The translations under genes and the position numbers were made by a program. The notes under the pieces were generated by a model that saw only the letters and a list, made by a program, of their open reading frames with translations, was not told the DNA's origin and did not search any database. Below are positions 1 through 6,658 of a stretch of 7,849 nucleotides of DNA, piece by piece. How positions within the stretch are numbered: the first letter of the stretch is position 1; each line of letters opens with the position of its first letter. This DNA is from Alphaproteobacteria bacterium (lineage in GTDB: Bacteria > Pseudomonadota > Alphaproteobacteria > RF32 > CAG-239): contig JAGCTK010000114.1 in NCBI GenBank assembly GCA_017963715.1, forward strand, positions 1 to 7,849, in the 5' to 3' direction.

Positions 1-764
1 GAAATACCGCCCGCATCAAATGTCACGCCTTTTCCGACAAGACCCAAATCAAAATCATCTTTGTTTTTATTGCCGAGCCATTTAATCAACGCAACACAAG
101 GCCTATTCGCCGAACCTTGTGCAACCGACAAAGCAAGATTAAACTCACTGGAGGCCATGCGTTTTTCATCCAAAATTTCGACATCAAGTCCGAGATAGCC
201 CAGGCGTTTAATATCGTCGGCCATCATTTTCGGCGTCATATTATTGGCCGGCTCATTAGTCAGATCTCTGGCATAGCGCACCCCGTTTGCAAGTGCGGCA
301 TAAGGAATATACTCTTTTGATGACAACCCTTTATGCTTGAAAATCACCGTTTCCAATTTTGCAAACTCATCTTGAGAGCGTGTTGTCACATATTTATCAA
401 ACGAGTACGCGGCCAAATCCATACCAAATGCCATCTGATATGCGGCATCATTTTTCAAATTCGGCAATGTTACAACCGCTGCCGTCCGTTCTTTTTTAAC
501 GGCGCGATAGATTTTGGCACCCAATATCTTAAAATCCGACATTTCACTTGCATACGGCGCCACAACAATCTTGCGCTTTAATGTTTCAAATGAGACGACT
601 TCACCTTCTTTTTGTGTATGCGCATGTATATATCTGACAACCGTTTCCGCTTCCTGCTCGTCAAAAGTGTCCCGACACAGGCCTGCCATTTTTTTAAGCG
701 GACACACCATCACAACCGCCTGAGCGGCAGAAAGTCTTTTATTTTCAAACACATATTCAACCAT
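1..764 (-). CDS. pepA: Leucyl aminopeptidase (M17 family), partial, C-terminal part beyond left edge
   Basis: Reading leftward from ATG at 762-764 gives 254 complete codons that stay open to the window edge. The product is a cytosolic M17 metallo-aminopeptidase, which removes N-terminal residues such as leucine from peptides using two metal ions. Residues 1 to about 150 form the variable N-terminal domain. The family signature ARDLTNEPANNMTP lies at 165-178, and GLVGKGVTFDAGGI at 241-254 contains K245 and D250, equivalent to the first metal-ligand Lys and Asp of E. coli PepA. The window ends before the catalytic Lys and the remaining metal ligands, so activity cannot be judged. The start is supported by GGGAG 7 nt upstream. 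A weak TATAAA-like -10 on the minus strand (810-805) may serve it. The gene is divergent from the HNH gene. The family call is firm. Confidence 0.93.
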   Translation of the reverse strand, partial: MVEYVFENKRLSAAQAVVMVCPLKKMAGLCRDTFDEQEAETVVRYIHAHTQKEGEVVSFETLKRKIVVAPYASEMSDFKILGAKIYRAVKKERTAAVVTLPNLKNDAAYQMAFGMDLAAYSFDKYVTTRSQDEFAKLETVIFKHKGLSSKEYIPYAALANGVRYARDLTNEPANNMTPKMMADDIKRLGYLGLDVEILDEKRMASSEFNLALSVAQGSANRPCVALIKWLGNKNKDDFDLGLVGKGVTFDAGGI

Positions 765-839
765 AATTTTTCTCCCGAAAACCCTCGCACCATACTACCC
801 TGTTTTTATAAACAATATATTACTTTTTTAAAAAAAATA

Positions 840-868
840 TTGTATTCAAACATTTTTTATCTTATAAT
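840..868 (+). promoter_or_regulatory. Predicted sigma70-like promoter of the HNH-SUKH-sua5 unit
   Basis: TTGTAT (840-845) and a perfect TATAAT (863-868) are separated by 17 nt. A transcript would start near 875, leaving a leader of about 24 nt that carries AAGGA (887-891) 7 nt before the GTG start at 899. A T6/A8 tract at 824-837 lies just upstream and could act as an UP-like or bent element. The prediction comes from consensus match and spacing only. Confidence 0.45.
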
Positions 869-898
869 TTTGACAAAATTTTCTAAAAGGACAATTAA

Positions 899-2374
899 GT
901 GGGTAAAAAGCGTCACAAACATTTTGAGCCTGATATGGATGACACGCTTCTTGATTTAAACATTGAATCAAGTCCGTTTTTGTCTGTTATATACCAAAAA
1001 AAAGGTTTTGTTGAAAAATTTCATGAACTTGATTATGACAACCAAATCAAAGCTTATCAAACGCTTGTTAAATTAGCCTCCACTTCCAACACCAATGGAC
1101 ACAGCAGGTATGATGCACTTTGCAAATTAGAGTACATCATGCGCAGCATCGGTCTGCATGTTGTTGAAAGGCAAAATTGCTCTTTAAGCAAAGACGAACG
1201 CTTGATTATTCGGATGGACTTTTACGGCTCGATTGACCGTATCCAAGCCGGCGAACAAAAGCGCAAACTCAGCAAACCTTATCGCTTTTTAATCAATCAT
1301 CCGCTCAAAAAACGTCCGAAAATGGCGGATTATGATTTCAGTACAGCACCTATGTGGCCCTTATTTGCAAGATTCGGCAGTTTTCGAAAAATTGAAAAAG
1401 ATCTCAAAAGGTATTTCGTCAAAAACAAGATTGACCCTCAAATTTTAAGTGTCATGAATGTGCGAGATTTTTCTGATTTGATTGTTCGTACTTTTGAGAC
1501 CAGTCCTTCAGAAATGAAAATCAAATTTGAAAAACCGCTTTCGGTACGCAAAAGATTTGTGATGGAAATGGCAAACATTTACGGAGATGAAATTCAAGAA
1601 ATTTTGTTATCCAAAGGCTATGATTCCCGTTATGTTGCTTCTATGCTCAATGCCATGCGTCGTTACGGTGCAACCAAAACCGACAAATTGATTATTACCG
1701 AACAAAATTTTACCGAACGTGCATTAAAAAACCTTAAAAAACATAAAATCGATTGTTCCCAATTTCATGTAGGCGATCCGATTCCTCAAAATTTGATTGA
1801 CCATTTGATTGATACCGATCAGGGAAACTTGATTGCCGCTTATGATGAAAACGGTCAGCGGTTATGCAGCGCACAATTTCCGTCTTTTGAAGTACATCAC
1901 AAGCATGCGGTCAGCAACAGCGGTGATTTATCAAACATCGCATCCATCAACTACAAAAACAATTTATGTCTTGTGTCGACGGATATGCATACTTTTGTGT
2001 TGCACGGTTTGGACGTCATTGAAAACAATCAACGGGATGCCTATTCCAGACGAACCGAATTTTTTGCCGATGACGTCGTGTTTATGGCCGGATTTGAAAT
2101 ATCCGATCAAATTTACCATCCTTATACCAACAATTCAACTTACAAAAAAAACGAAAAAGAAGATAGTCGTATCAATGTGTCTTATGAAGACTGTCTTGAA
2201 ACATTATACCAAAATCAAGATAAATACCTTTTACAACTAAAAGGTAAAGACCCCGCTAAAAAAGATTTTGATGTTGACGCCGTTGTTTCAATGGTCAACA
2301 AAGCGTACGAACAACAGCAGCAAGCATGGCTGCAACAATATATTGCAAAGCGCAAAGGAAAACACAGAAGATGA
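899..2374 (+). CDS. HNH-type nuclease-like protein, probable toxin/effector of a nuclease-SUKH pair
   Basis: This is a 491-aa soluble protein with no signal peptide or membrane segment. Residues 329-373 carry an HNH (beta-beta-alpha metal) pattern: E-V-H-H-K-H at 331-336, a conserved-looking N-N at 354-355, and H364 and H369 in the helix that follows. The Cys pairs of some HNH domains are absent. If active, it would cut nucleic acid using a divalent metal. Residues 1-320 are charged and mainly helical in character, and I do not recognise a family there. The tail, about 420-491, is Lys/Gln rich (QQQQ at 472-475) and ends in a basic stretch. GTG at 899 is chosen because AAGGA sits 7 nt upstream; the next in-frame Met (residue 13) lacks such a site. 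The stop overlaps the next start by 4 nt. Two sampled 60-nt lines have 19 and 17 G+C, lower than in sua5, which hints at acquisition but is not proof. It could instead be a defence or recombination nuclease. Confidence 0.7.
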   Translation: MGKKRHKHFEPDMDDTLLDLNIESSPFLSVIYQKKGFVEKFHELDYDNQIKAYQTLVKLASTSNTNGHSRYDALCKLEYIMRSIGLHVVERQNCSLSKDERLIIRMDFYGSIDRIQAGEQKRKLSKPYRFLINHPLKKRPKMADYDFSTAPMWPLFARFGSFRKIEKDLKRYFVKNKIDPQILSVMNVRDFSDLIVRTFETSPSEMKIKFEKPLSVRKRFVMEMANIYGDEIQEILLSKGYDSRYVASMLNAMRRYGATKTDKLIITEQNFTERALKNLKKHKIDCSQFHVGDPIPQNLIDHLIDTDQGNLIAAYDENGQRLCSAQFPSFEVHHKHAVSNSGDLSNIASINYKNNLCLVSTDMHTFVLHGLDVIENNQRDAYSRRTEFFADDVVFMAGFEISDQIYHPYTNNSTYKKNEKEDSRINVSYEDCLETLYQNQDKYLLQLKGKDPAKKDFDVDAVVSMVNKAYEQQQQAWLQQYIAKRKGKHRR

Positions 2375-2778
2375 GAGAACTGCTCAATCTGTTGGCACAA
2401 AATGATTTCATTCAAAAAGAACGTCCTTTAGATACCAAAGATATCATTGATGTTCAAAAACACTTTGTCCGCAATGAATTGCCGTTTTTGCCTAAGATGT
2501 TTATTGACTTCCTAAAAATTTACAATGGTGTCAAAACAGAAGGCGGCGCGGTGTTTGGCATTTTTCCCGATGATCAGTCGCTTGATATTTTGGATACCAA
2601 CGCAAGATACAACCGCACAACGAATCAAGTCATTTTAGGCGCGGATGATTTTGCTTTTTTGGTGTATGATGATTTACAAAAAAAATATTTATTACTCGAT
2701 AGGACCGATGGTTTGGAACTCGACGATTTTTTAGAAACCGAATTTTCATCCGCCATCATGTCCGTTTTGCATTTTTAA
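2371..2778 (+). CDS. SMI1/KNR4 (SUKH/YrhA-like) family protein, putative immunity partner of the HNH protein
   Basis: The 135-aa product fits the SUKH superfamily. L-P at 40-41 followed by F-I-D-F-L-K-I-Y-N-G (44-53) and V-F-G-I (61-64) match the family core L-P..F..FL..YNG...FGI. The C-terminal half, with F-L-V-Y-D-D (96-101), Y-L-L-L-D (106-110) and a final helix, also fits. SUKH proteins commonly act as immunity proteins that bind and block nuclease toxins encoded next to them. ATG at 2371 is chosen over the in-frame ATG at 2326. It gives an ATGA overlap with the nuclease stop and has AAGGA 11 nt upstream, while the longer form would start inside the nuclease gene with a poor site. The overlap implies translational coupling. 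Family membership is fairly secure; immunity to the upstream protein is inferred from context. Confidence 0.75.
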   Translation: MRELLNLLAQNDFIQKERPLDTKDIIDVQKHFVRNELPFLPKMFIDFLKIYNGVKTEGGAVFGIFPDDQSLDILDTNARYNRTTNQVILGADDFAFLVYDDLQKKYLLLDRTDGLELDDFLETEFSSAIMSVLHF

Positions 2779-2782
2779 GACC

Positions 2783-3733
2783 ATGACAAATATCTATCAA
2801 ATCAACCCGCAAAATATTTCAAAAGCCGCCGAAGTAATTAAAACCGGCGGGCTCGTTGCATTTCCAACCGAAACCGTTTACGGTTTGGGCGCCAATGTTT
2901 ATGATGCTAAAGCGGTCGCCTCGATTTTTGCGGCCAAAGGTCGGCCGGCATTTAACCCGCTGATTTCACATATTGCCGATATTGATTTTTTAAAAACATA
3001 TGCCGAAGTTGATGCGCGTGTTTTATCTTTGGCTCAACATTTTTGGCCGGGTCCTTTAACTTTTGTCTTAAAACGTATTGACAACAACCCTGCGCTTGAT
3101 TTGGCATGTGCAGGCCTCAAAACCATCACGGTCCGTATGCCGTGTCATCCGGTCGCATTAGATCTGATCCGCCAAAGCGGTGTGCCGATTGTCGCACCGT
3201 CGGCCAATAAATCGCAAACCATTTCTCCGACCACGGCACAGCACGTCTTTGAGAGTTTGAGTGATAAGGTCGATATGATTTTAGATGGCGGGCGCTGTGC
3301 GGTCGGGGTTGAATCAACCATCATTGATTTAACAAGCAATGAGGTTGTATTGCTTCGTGCGGGTGGCGTCGCCTTAGAAGATTTGGAAGCCTTTTTAGGC
3401 GAAAAAATCCTGATTTCACATGGCAATCCAGATTTGCCCTCATCACCCGGACAACTTTTAAGGCATTACGCCCCCGACCACAGTCTTCGAATCAATGCTC
3501 TCTCAAGGCAGGAAGATGAATTTTTTATCGGTTTTGGCGATGTCCCCGATTGTGATTTAAATTTAAGCAAAAGCGGCGACCTCATTGAAGCGGCCGGCAA
3601 CCTCTTTTTATATATGCGCATGGCAGATGCCGACACCGCACATTCAAAAATTGCAATTTCGCCCATTCCCGAAACGGGGCTCGGCTTAGCCATCAATGAC
3701 CGCATCCGCCGCGCTTCATACAGCAAAAGGTAG
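2783..3733 (+). CDS. sua5: L-threonylcarbamoyladenylate synthase, Sua5 type
   Basis: The 316-aa cytosolic enzyme makes threonylcarbamoyl-AMP from threonine, bicarbonate and ATP. This is the first step of t6A37 formation in tRNAs that read ANN codons. The YrdC domain spans about 7-205: F-P-T-E-T-V-Y-G-L-G (27-36), K-G-R-P (52-55) with N-P-L (58-60), P-S-A-N (139-142) and G-V-E-S-T-I (175-180). The linker S-P-G-Q-L-L-R-H-Y-A-P (221-231) and the C-terminal Sua5 domain (about 235-316) separate it from the shorter TsaC form. Length and motifs are complete. ATG at 2783 is 4 nt after the SUKH stop and has only a weak AAGA upstream, so translation may rely on re-initiation from the preceding gene. 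The gene converges on the lipoprotein gene with 22 nt between stops, and no clear terminator hairpin is visible there. Confidence 0.95.
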   Translation: MTNIYQINPQNISKAAEVIKTGGLVAFPTETVYGLGANVYDAKAVASIFAAKGRPAFNPLISHIADIDFLKTYAEVDARVLSLAQHFWPGPLTFVLKRIDNNPALDLACAGLKTITVRMPCHPVALDLIRQSGVPIVAPSANKSQTISPTTAQHVFESLSDKVDMILDGGRCAVGVESTIIDLTSNEVVLLRAGGVALEDLEAFLGEKILISHGNPDLPSSPGQLLRHYAPDHSLRINALSRQEDEFFIGFGDVPDCDLNLSKSGDLIEAAGNLFLYMRMADADTAHSKIAISPIPETGLGLAINDRIRRASYSKR

Positions 3734-3755
3734 TCTTTAGAATAATTGTCCCGCT

Positions 3756-4220
3756 TTATCCGCGATAATATTTTTCAAACAAGGTGTCTTGATTGACATC
3801 TTGCGGTTTATAAATAAAGATATTGGTAATTTCCGGAATATCATGTGAACGGTGCGTATATCCCTTTTTCTCCATACACAAGCGATATTTTCGCGGGCTT
3901 GAATCGGTATCATCGCGCACAGAATTGACCACAAGCGGTTGCGCACCCGGATACGGCACATAACTTGCCCAAATACCCTTTTCGGAATGCCAATCGGCAC
4001 GAATATCAATACGTTTTTCCTCACTGTAAAACCAGTTTTTAATACTCGGAACGAGCTTAAAATCTTCTGCTTCGCGCATACACTCCGAATGGTCGCGTGC
4101 AAATTTTTCAACGCTGGTACGCGGTCTTTCCCAGTGGAAAATCACCTGCCCCTTTCCTTTAGAAAAGAAAGAGCAGGAACACATCACAAGAGACAACAAA
4201 ACAAGAGATATTTTTTTCAT
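3756..4220 (-). CDS. Small predicted lipoprotein of unknown function
   Basis: The 154-aa protein begins M-K-K-I, followed by a hydrophobic stretch (4-13) and V-M-C-S-C (12-16). C16, preceded by Ser, is the more likely lipidation site, and C14, preceded by Met, is less typical. It should be exported and anchored to a membrane. The mature part has a spaced cysteine pattern: a D-H-S-E-C-M-R-E-A motif and later Y-R-L-C-M-E-K-K-G-Y. This resembles many small uncharacterised proteobacterial envelope lipoproteins with a C-M-x-x-x-G-Y ending, and the two cysteines may form a disulfide. I do not recognise a named family. It is the last gene of the three-gene minus-strand operon; its ATG lies 1 nt after the fzlA stop, with a weak GGA 8 nt upstream, so coupling to fzlA is likely. 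Confidence 0.75.
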   Translation of the reverse strand: MKKISLVLLSLVMCSCSFFSKGKGQVIFHWERPRTSVEKFARDHSECMREAEDFKLVPSIKNWFYSEEKRIDIRADWHSEKGIWASYVPYPGAQPLVVNSVRDDTDSSPRKYRLCMEKKGYTHRSHDIPEITNIFIYKPQDVNQDTLFEKYYRG

Positions 4221-4221
4221 G

Positions 4222-4887
4222 TCAAAAATCCAAATTCTGATAGTTTTGAGAAGGGTAGATTCCTTTAACGGTATCTTTTAATATTTCTTTGAAACTCGGA
4301 CGAGATTTGATGGTTGAATACCACAATTTTGCATTTTTGTACGCATCCCAATCAATATCGCCCAAATAATCCAAAACAGACAAATGCGCCGCTGCCGTAA
4401 TATCCGCCAGGCTGATTTCACTGCCTGCCAAATAATTGTTACGTTCCGCCAACCAGTCGACATACTGCATATGAAATTTTAAGTTATTCATTCCGGCTTT
4501 CAATATCTTAGAATCCGGCGCCATTCCGTTTTGAAAGCGCTTAAAAACTTTTTCACCCACGATATAATGATAAACTTCGGTATAAAATTTATGGTCAAAC
4601 CAATCGGTTAAGCGTCTGACTTCCGCACGATGCTTAAAATCACCCGTTAAAAGTTTCGGGTTTGGATACATTTCTTCCAAATATTCGGTAACCGCATAAT
4701 TGCCCGATATGATATTGCCGTCAAAAATAAATATCGGCAAATCTCCCGCCGGATTGATTTTTTTCAAATCGGGAGACATATTCCAAGGCGTTTCTTCTTT
4801 CAGCACAAACAGCACTTTTTTCTCAGCCAGCATAATGCGGGCTTTGCGTGATTGCGGCGAAAGACTGTGATGAATCAGCAAAACCAT
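4222..4887 (-). CDS. fzlA: FzlA-like, GST-fold FtsZ-binding division protein
   Basis: This 221-aa protein has the GST fold: a thioredoxin-like N-terminal half (1-77, with N-P-A-G-D-L-P at 45-51, including the cis-Pro) and an all-helical C-terminal half (about 85-205). Several stretches match Caulobacter FzlA as I recall it: the H-H start (6-7), A-E-V-R-R-L-T-D-W-F (88-97), E-K-V-F-K-R-F (112-118), A-A-A-H-L-S (165-170), D-Y-L-G-D (173-177) and K-S-R-P-S-F (194-199). It also ends in a tail closing with Y-Q-N-L-D-F. In Caulobacter, FzlA binds FtsZ filaments, is needed for constriction and does not act as a glutathione transferase. The start has GAGGGA 8 nt upstream and overlaps the preceding stop by 1 nt (TAATG). 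A generic GST is the alternative, but the shared tail and motifs favour FzlA. Confidence 0.87.
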   Translation of the reverse strand: MVLLIHHSLSPQSRKARIMLAEKKVLFVLKEETPWNMSPDLKKINPAGDLPIFIFDGNIISGNYAVTEYLEEMYPNPKLLTGDFKHRAEVRRLTDWFDHKFYTEVYHYIVGEKVFKRFQNGMAPDSKILKAGMNNLKFHMQYVDWLAERNNYLAGSEISLADITAAAHLSVLDYLGDIDWDAYKNAKLWYSTIKSRPSFKEILKDTVKGIYPSQNYQNLDF

Positions 4888-5795
4888 TATTTTTGTCCCT
4901 CGCTTAATGTTTCATCGGCCGGCGTTAATTCATCCGACGATTCTCCTCTGATATAGGCCGGAGGCACCACGCCGCTGTATTTTTCTTCCACACCTTTCAT
5001 CATTTCTTTTAAATCCTCTTTGACTTTGGTCTGAAATGAGGGATTATTCAAAATACGCGCCAATTGTTTAACAAGTGTGGATGTGCGCGCAAAATTTTTC
5101 GACACACCGATAAACAAGGGCATCTTCCACAACGGTTTTTTTGAAAAAGAAATATAGTCTTTAAGACCCGCTTCCAGCACTTTTGCATAATTAAAATAAT
5201 AACTTCCGAGCATATAATCGGCTTGGCCCGTCACCAAAAGTTCAAAGGCTTCATCGGCCGTATCGACGGCTTGCATATTCATTTTTGCAAAATTTTGCAC
5301 CACAAAATCGCTGAAATATTCTTGCCTGTGGTATACACCTTTCAGTGCGGCCAAATCTTTGGGCTTTTGAATTTTCCCGATTTTAGAAGGTATCATCATC
5401 ACATGCACGGGGTTATTAATTGCTGCCGGAAACACAACTTCGATGCCATCATAGGCTTTACTGCCGTAATATACACCCAAAAATATATCGACTTTTCCGA
5501 TTTTCACATCCGATAATGCCTCGGATGTTGTCGGATAATATTGAGATTTTATTTCATATTCCTCATCTAATATTTGATGCAACGTATTGTCAAACACCGA
5601 CAAACTGTCAAAATCGCTTCGATTATTCGGCGCATTATATCCAAACGGAAAAAAGTCCGCATAAGTTGAGATTGTCACTTTTTCTCTTGACGGTGCTTTC
5701 GGTTTTGAAAACAGTGAAAATGCCTCAGCGTTTATCGCACCGAAACATATCACCATCACGACTAAACTCTTTAAAAATTTCATTTTTTTTCTCAT
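4887..5795 (-). CDS. Periplasmic solute-binding protein (family 3-like)
   Basis: The product is 302 aa from the ATG at 5793-5795, or 298 aa from the in-frame ATG at 5781-5783. Neither start has a strong SD, although TGAG lies before an A-run ahead of the second, which is the more conventional signal-peptide start (M-K-F-L-K). A hydrophobic signal peptide covers about 7-22, with probable cleavage after the A-E-A at 23-25. The mature part resembles extracellular solute-binding family 3: V-T-I-S-T-Y-A-D-F-F-P-F near 40-51, a two-lobe length of about 240 residues, and K-I-G-K-V-D-I-F-L-G (98-107), which is typical of the lobe crossover. The C-terminus (about 272-302) is Pro/Glu/Ser rich and probably disordered. 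There is no ABC permease or ATPase gene nearby, so transport is uncertain and a sensing role is possible. It is first in the operon with fzlA. Confidence 0.75.
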   Translation of the reverse strand: MRKKMKFLKSLVVMVICFGAINAEAFSLFSKPKAPSREKVTISTYADFFPFGYNAPNNRSDFDSLSVFDNTLHQILDEEYEIKSQYYPTTSEALSDVKIGKVDIFLGVYYGSKAYDGIEVVFPAAINNPVHVMMIPSKIGKIQKPKDLAALKGVYHRQEYFSDFVVQNFAKMNMQAVDTADEAFELLVTGQADYMLGSYYFNYAKVLEAGLKDYISFSKKPLWKMPLFIGVSKNFARTSTLVKQLARILNNPSFQTKVKEDLKEMMKGVEEKYSGVVPPAYIRGESSDELTPADETLSEGQK

Positions 5796-5832
5796 TTATC
5801 ATGCGTGTTATTTATTTTTATAAACAAATTGT

Positions 5833-5849
5833 GTTAAAAAGGTTTTAAC
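5833..5849. repeat. Inverted repeat in the divergent intergenic region, possible operator
   Basis: A perfect 7-bp inverted repeat, GTTAAAA/TTTTAAC, surrounds a 3-nt centre (AGG). It lies between the solute-binding protein gene (minus) and the MinD-like gene (plus), just upstream of the predicted -35 at 5853. It could be a regulator binding site for either direction. In such AT-rich DNA a chance match is also plausible. Confidence 0.25.
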
Positions 5850-5852
5850 CGA

Positions 5853-5881
5853 TTGAAAATTTTATCAAAATTTGCTTTACT
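5853..5881 (+). promoter_or_regulatory. Predicted promoter for the MinD-like gene, possibly giving a leaderless mRNA
   Basis: TTGAAA (5853-5858) is followed after 17 nt by TTTACT (5876-5881), a 4-of-6 match to TATAAT. A start about 7 nt downstream falls on or next to the ATG at 5888. There is no SD sequence before that ATG, which agrees with a leaderless transcript. The -10 is weak, and a shifted TTTATAT reading is possible. Confidence 0.3.
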
Positions 5882-5887
5882 TTATAT

Positions 5888-6658
5888 ATGCAGTCTTATC
5901 AAAAAAATAATATTATCGCCGTTTGTTCCTCTGCAAATGGCTTGGGCGTGACTTGGCTTGCCTCCGCGCTCGCTCAGGTTGTTGCCGCAAAGCATAAAAA
6001 AACTTTGTTTTTTGACGCATCGGGCGGACGCAACAATATTGCCGAAACAATCGGTTTTAAAACATCGGATGCCTATCAGGATATCCTCAAAGGCGGCCAA
6101 ACTCTCAATTTACTTGCCAAACCCGTTGCCAAATGCCACTTTGACGTGATTGCCGCCGACCCGCATCAAGATACAATTGAAACTTATCCCGTCGGCCGAG
6201 CCCAAATTTTAGCCTTGGATTTAAAAAATTTTGCCGCAACTTATGATAATGTCTTCATTGATTGCGGTCGTAAAAATGCCGCTTTACAAAATATGATGCT
6301 CTCGATTGCCTCAAAAATTATTCTCATTCTCACGCCGTCGACATCTGATCTGACCGGCGCTTATGCCCAACTTGAACAAATCAAAAAAATAGCACCGTCA
6401 GCACAATTGTATGTCGCCGTCAATCATGCCTTAAATGCTGCAGAAGGCGAACACACCTACCAAACGCTCTGTTCGGCCGCGCAAAAATTTATGTCGTTAC
6501 CCTTAAATCTTTTGGGCATTGTTTGCCAAGACGGACGCATCAAAGATTGCACCTTAAACAAAACAACAATTTTTGAAAGATACCCGCTTTCAAACACAAT
6601 CAAAAGTCTCAGCCTAATGGCTGACTGTCTGCAAAAGGACGAAAACAATGCTTTATGA
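5888..6658 (+). CDS. MinD/FlhG-like P-loop family protein with degenerate Walker A
   Basis: The 256-aa protein has the overall plan of MinD/ParA/FlhG ATPases, which dimerise on ATP to position cell machinery. Strand 1 is I-I-A-V-C-S (9-14), followed by the P-loop position S-A-N-G-L-G-V-T-W-L-A (15-25). The usual K-G-G-x-G-K-T is changed so that both the signature and the phosphate-binding lysines are missing (A16 and V21). T-L-F-F-D (39-43) corresponds to the MinD V-L-L-I-D-A segment, and N-V-F-I-D-C-G (121-127) to Walker B/switch II. I-L-I-L-T-P-S-T-S-D (145-154) and Q-D-G-R-I-K-D (214-220) followed by a Y-P-L-S-N (232-236) segment follow the FlhG/MinD C-terminal order. The rest of the fold looks intact, so this is probably a pseudo-ATPase rather than a decayed gene. 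It overlaps the next gene by 11 nt. The ATG at 5888 lacks an SD site. Confidence 0.7.
   Translation: MQSYQKNNIIAVCSSANGLGVTWLASALAQVVAAKHKKTLFFDASGGRNNIAETIGFKTSDAYQDILKGGQTLNLLAKPVAKCHFDVIAADPHQDTIETYPVGRAQILALDLKNFAATYDNVFIDCGRKNAALQNMMLSIASKIILILTPSTSDLTGAYAQLEQIKKIAPSAQLYVAVNHALNAAEGEHTYQTLCSAAQKFMSLPLNLLGIVCQDGRIKDCTLNKTTIFERYPLSNTIKSLSLMADCLQKDENNAL

Noticed and set aside
824..838. T6/A8 tract as a hairpin terminator or regulatory stem
   Set aside because: It is low-complexity A/T sequence between divergent genes. A stem of only A-T pairs would be weak, and it is better read as AT-rich promoter-proximal DNA.
117..959. Several plus-strand open frames of 67-115 codons across the first 960 bases
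   Set aside because: They lie mostly opposite the clear pepA coding frame on the minus strand, overlap each other, and their translations show no domain pattern. The last one runs into the start of the HNH gene.
2326..2370. 15-codon N-terminal extension of the SUKH-like protein from the upstream ATG
   Set aside because: The extra residues do not fit the SUKH domain, and the ATG at 2371 has the better-placed SD site and the typical ATGA overlap.
899..2374. HNH gene as the tip of a secreted polymorphic or contact-dependent toxin
   Set aside because: There is no signal peptide, repeat region, PAAR, VgrG or filamentous haemagglutinin segment, and the promoter and SD site support a complete 491-aa gene.
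3126..3726. Minus-strand open frames within sua5
   Set aside because: They are antisense shadows of a well-supported Sua5 frame, with no family resemblance and no ribosome site noted.
3734..3755. Possible bidirectional terminator between the convergent sua5 and lipoprotein genes
   Set aside because: The 22-nt gap has no inverted repeat followed by a T-run in either direction. The repeated CCGC there is direct, not inverted, so no terminator is claimed.
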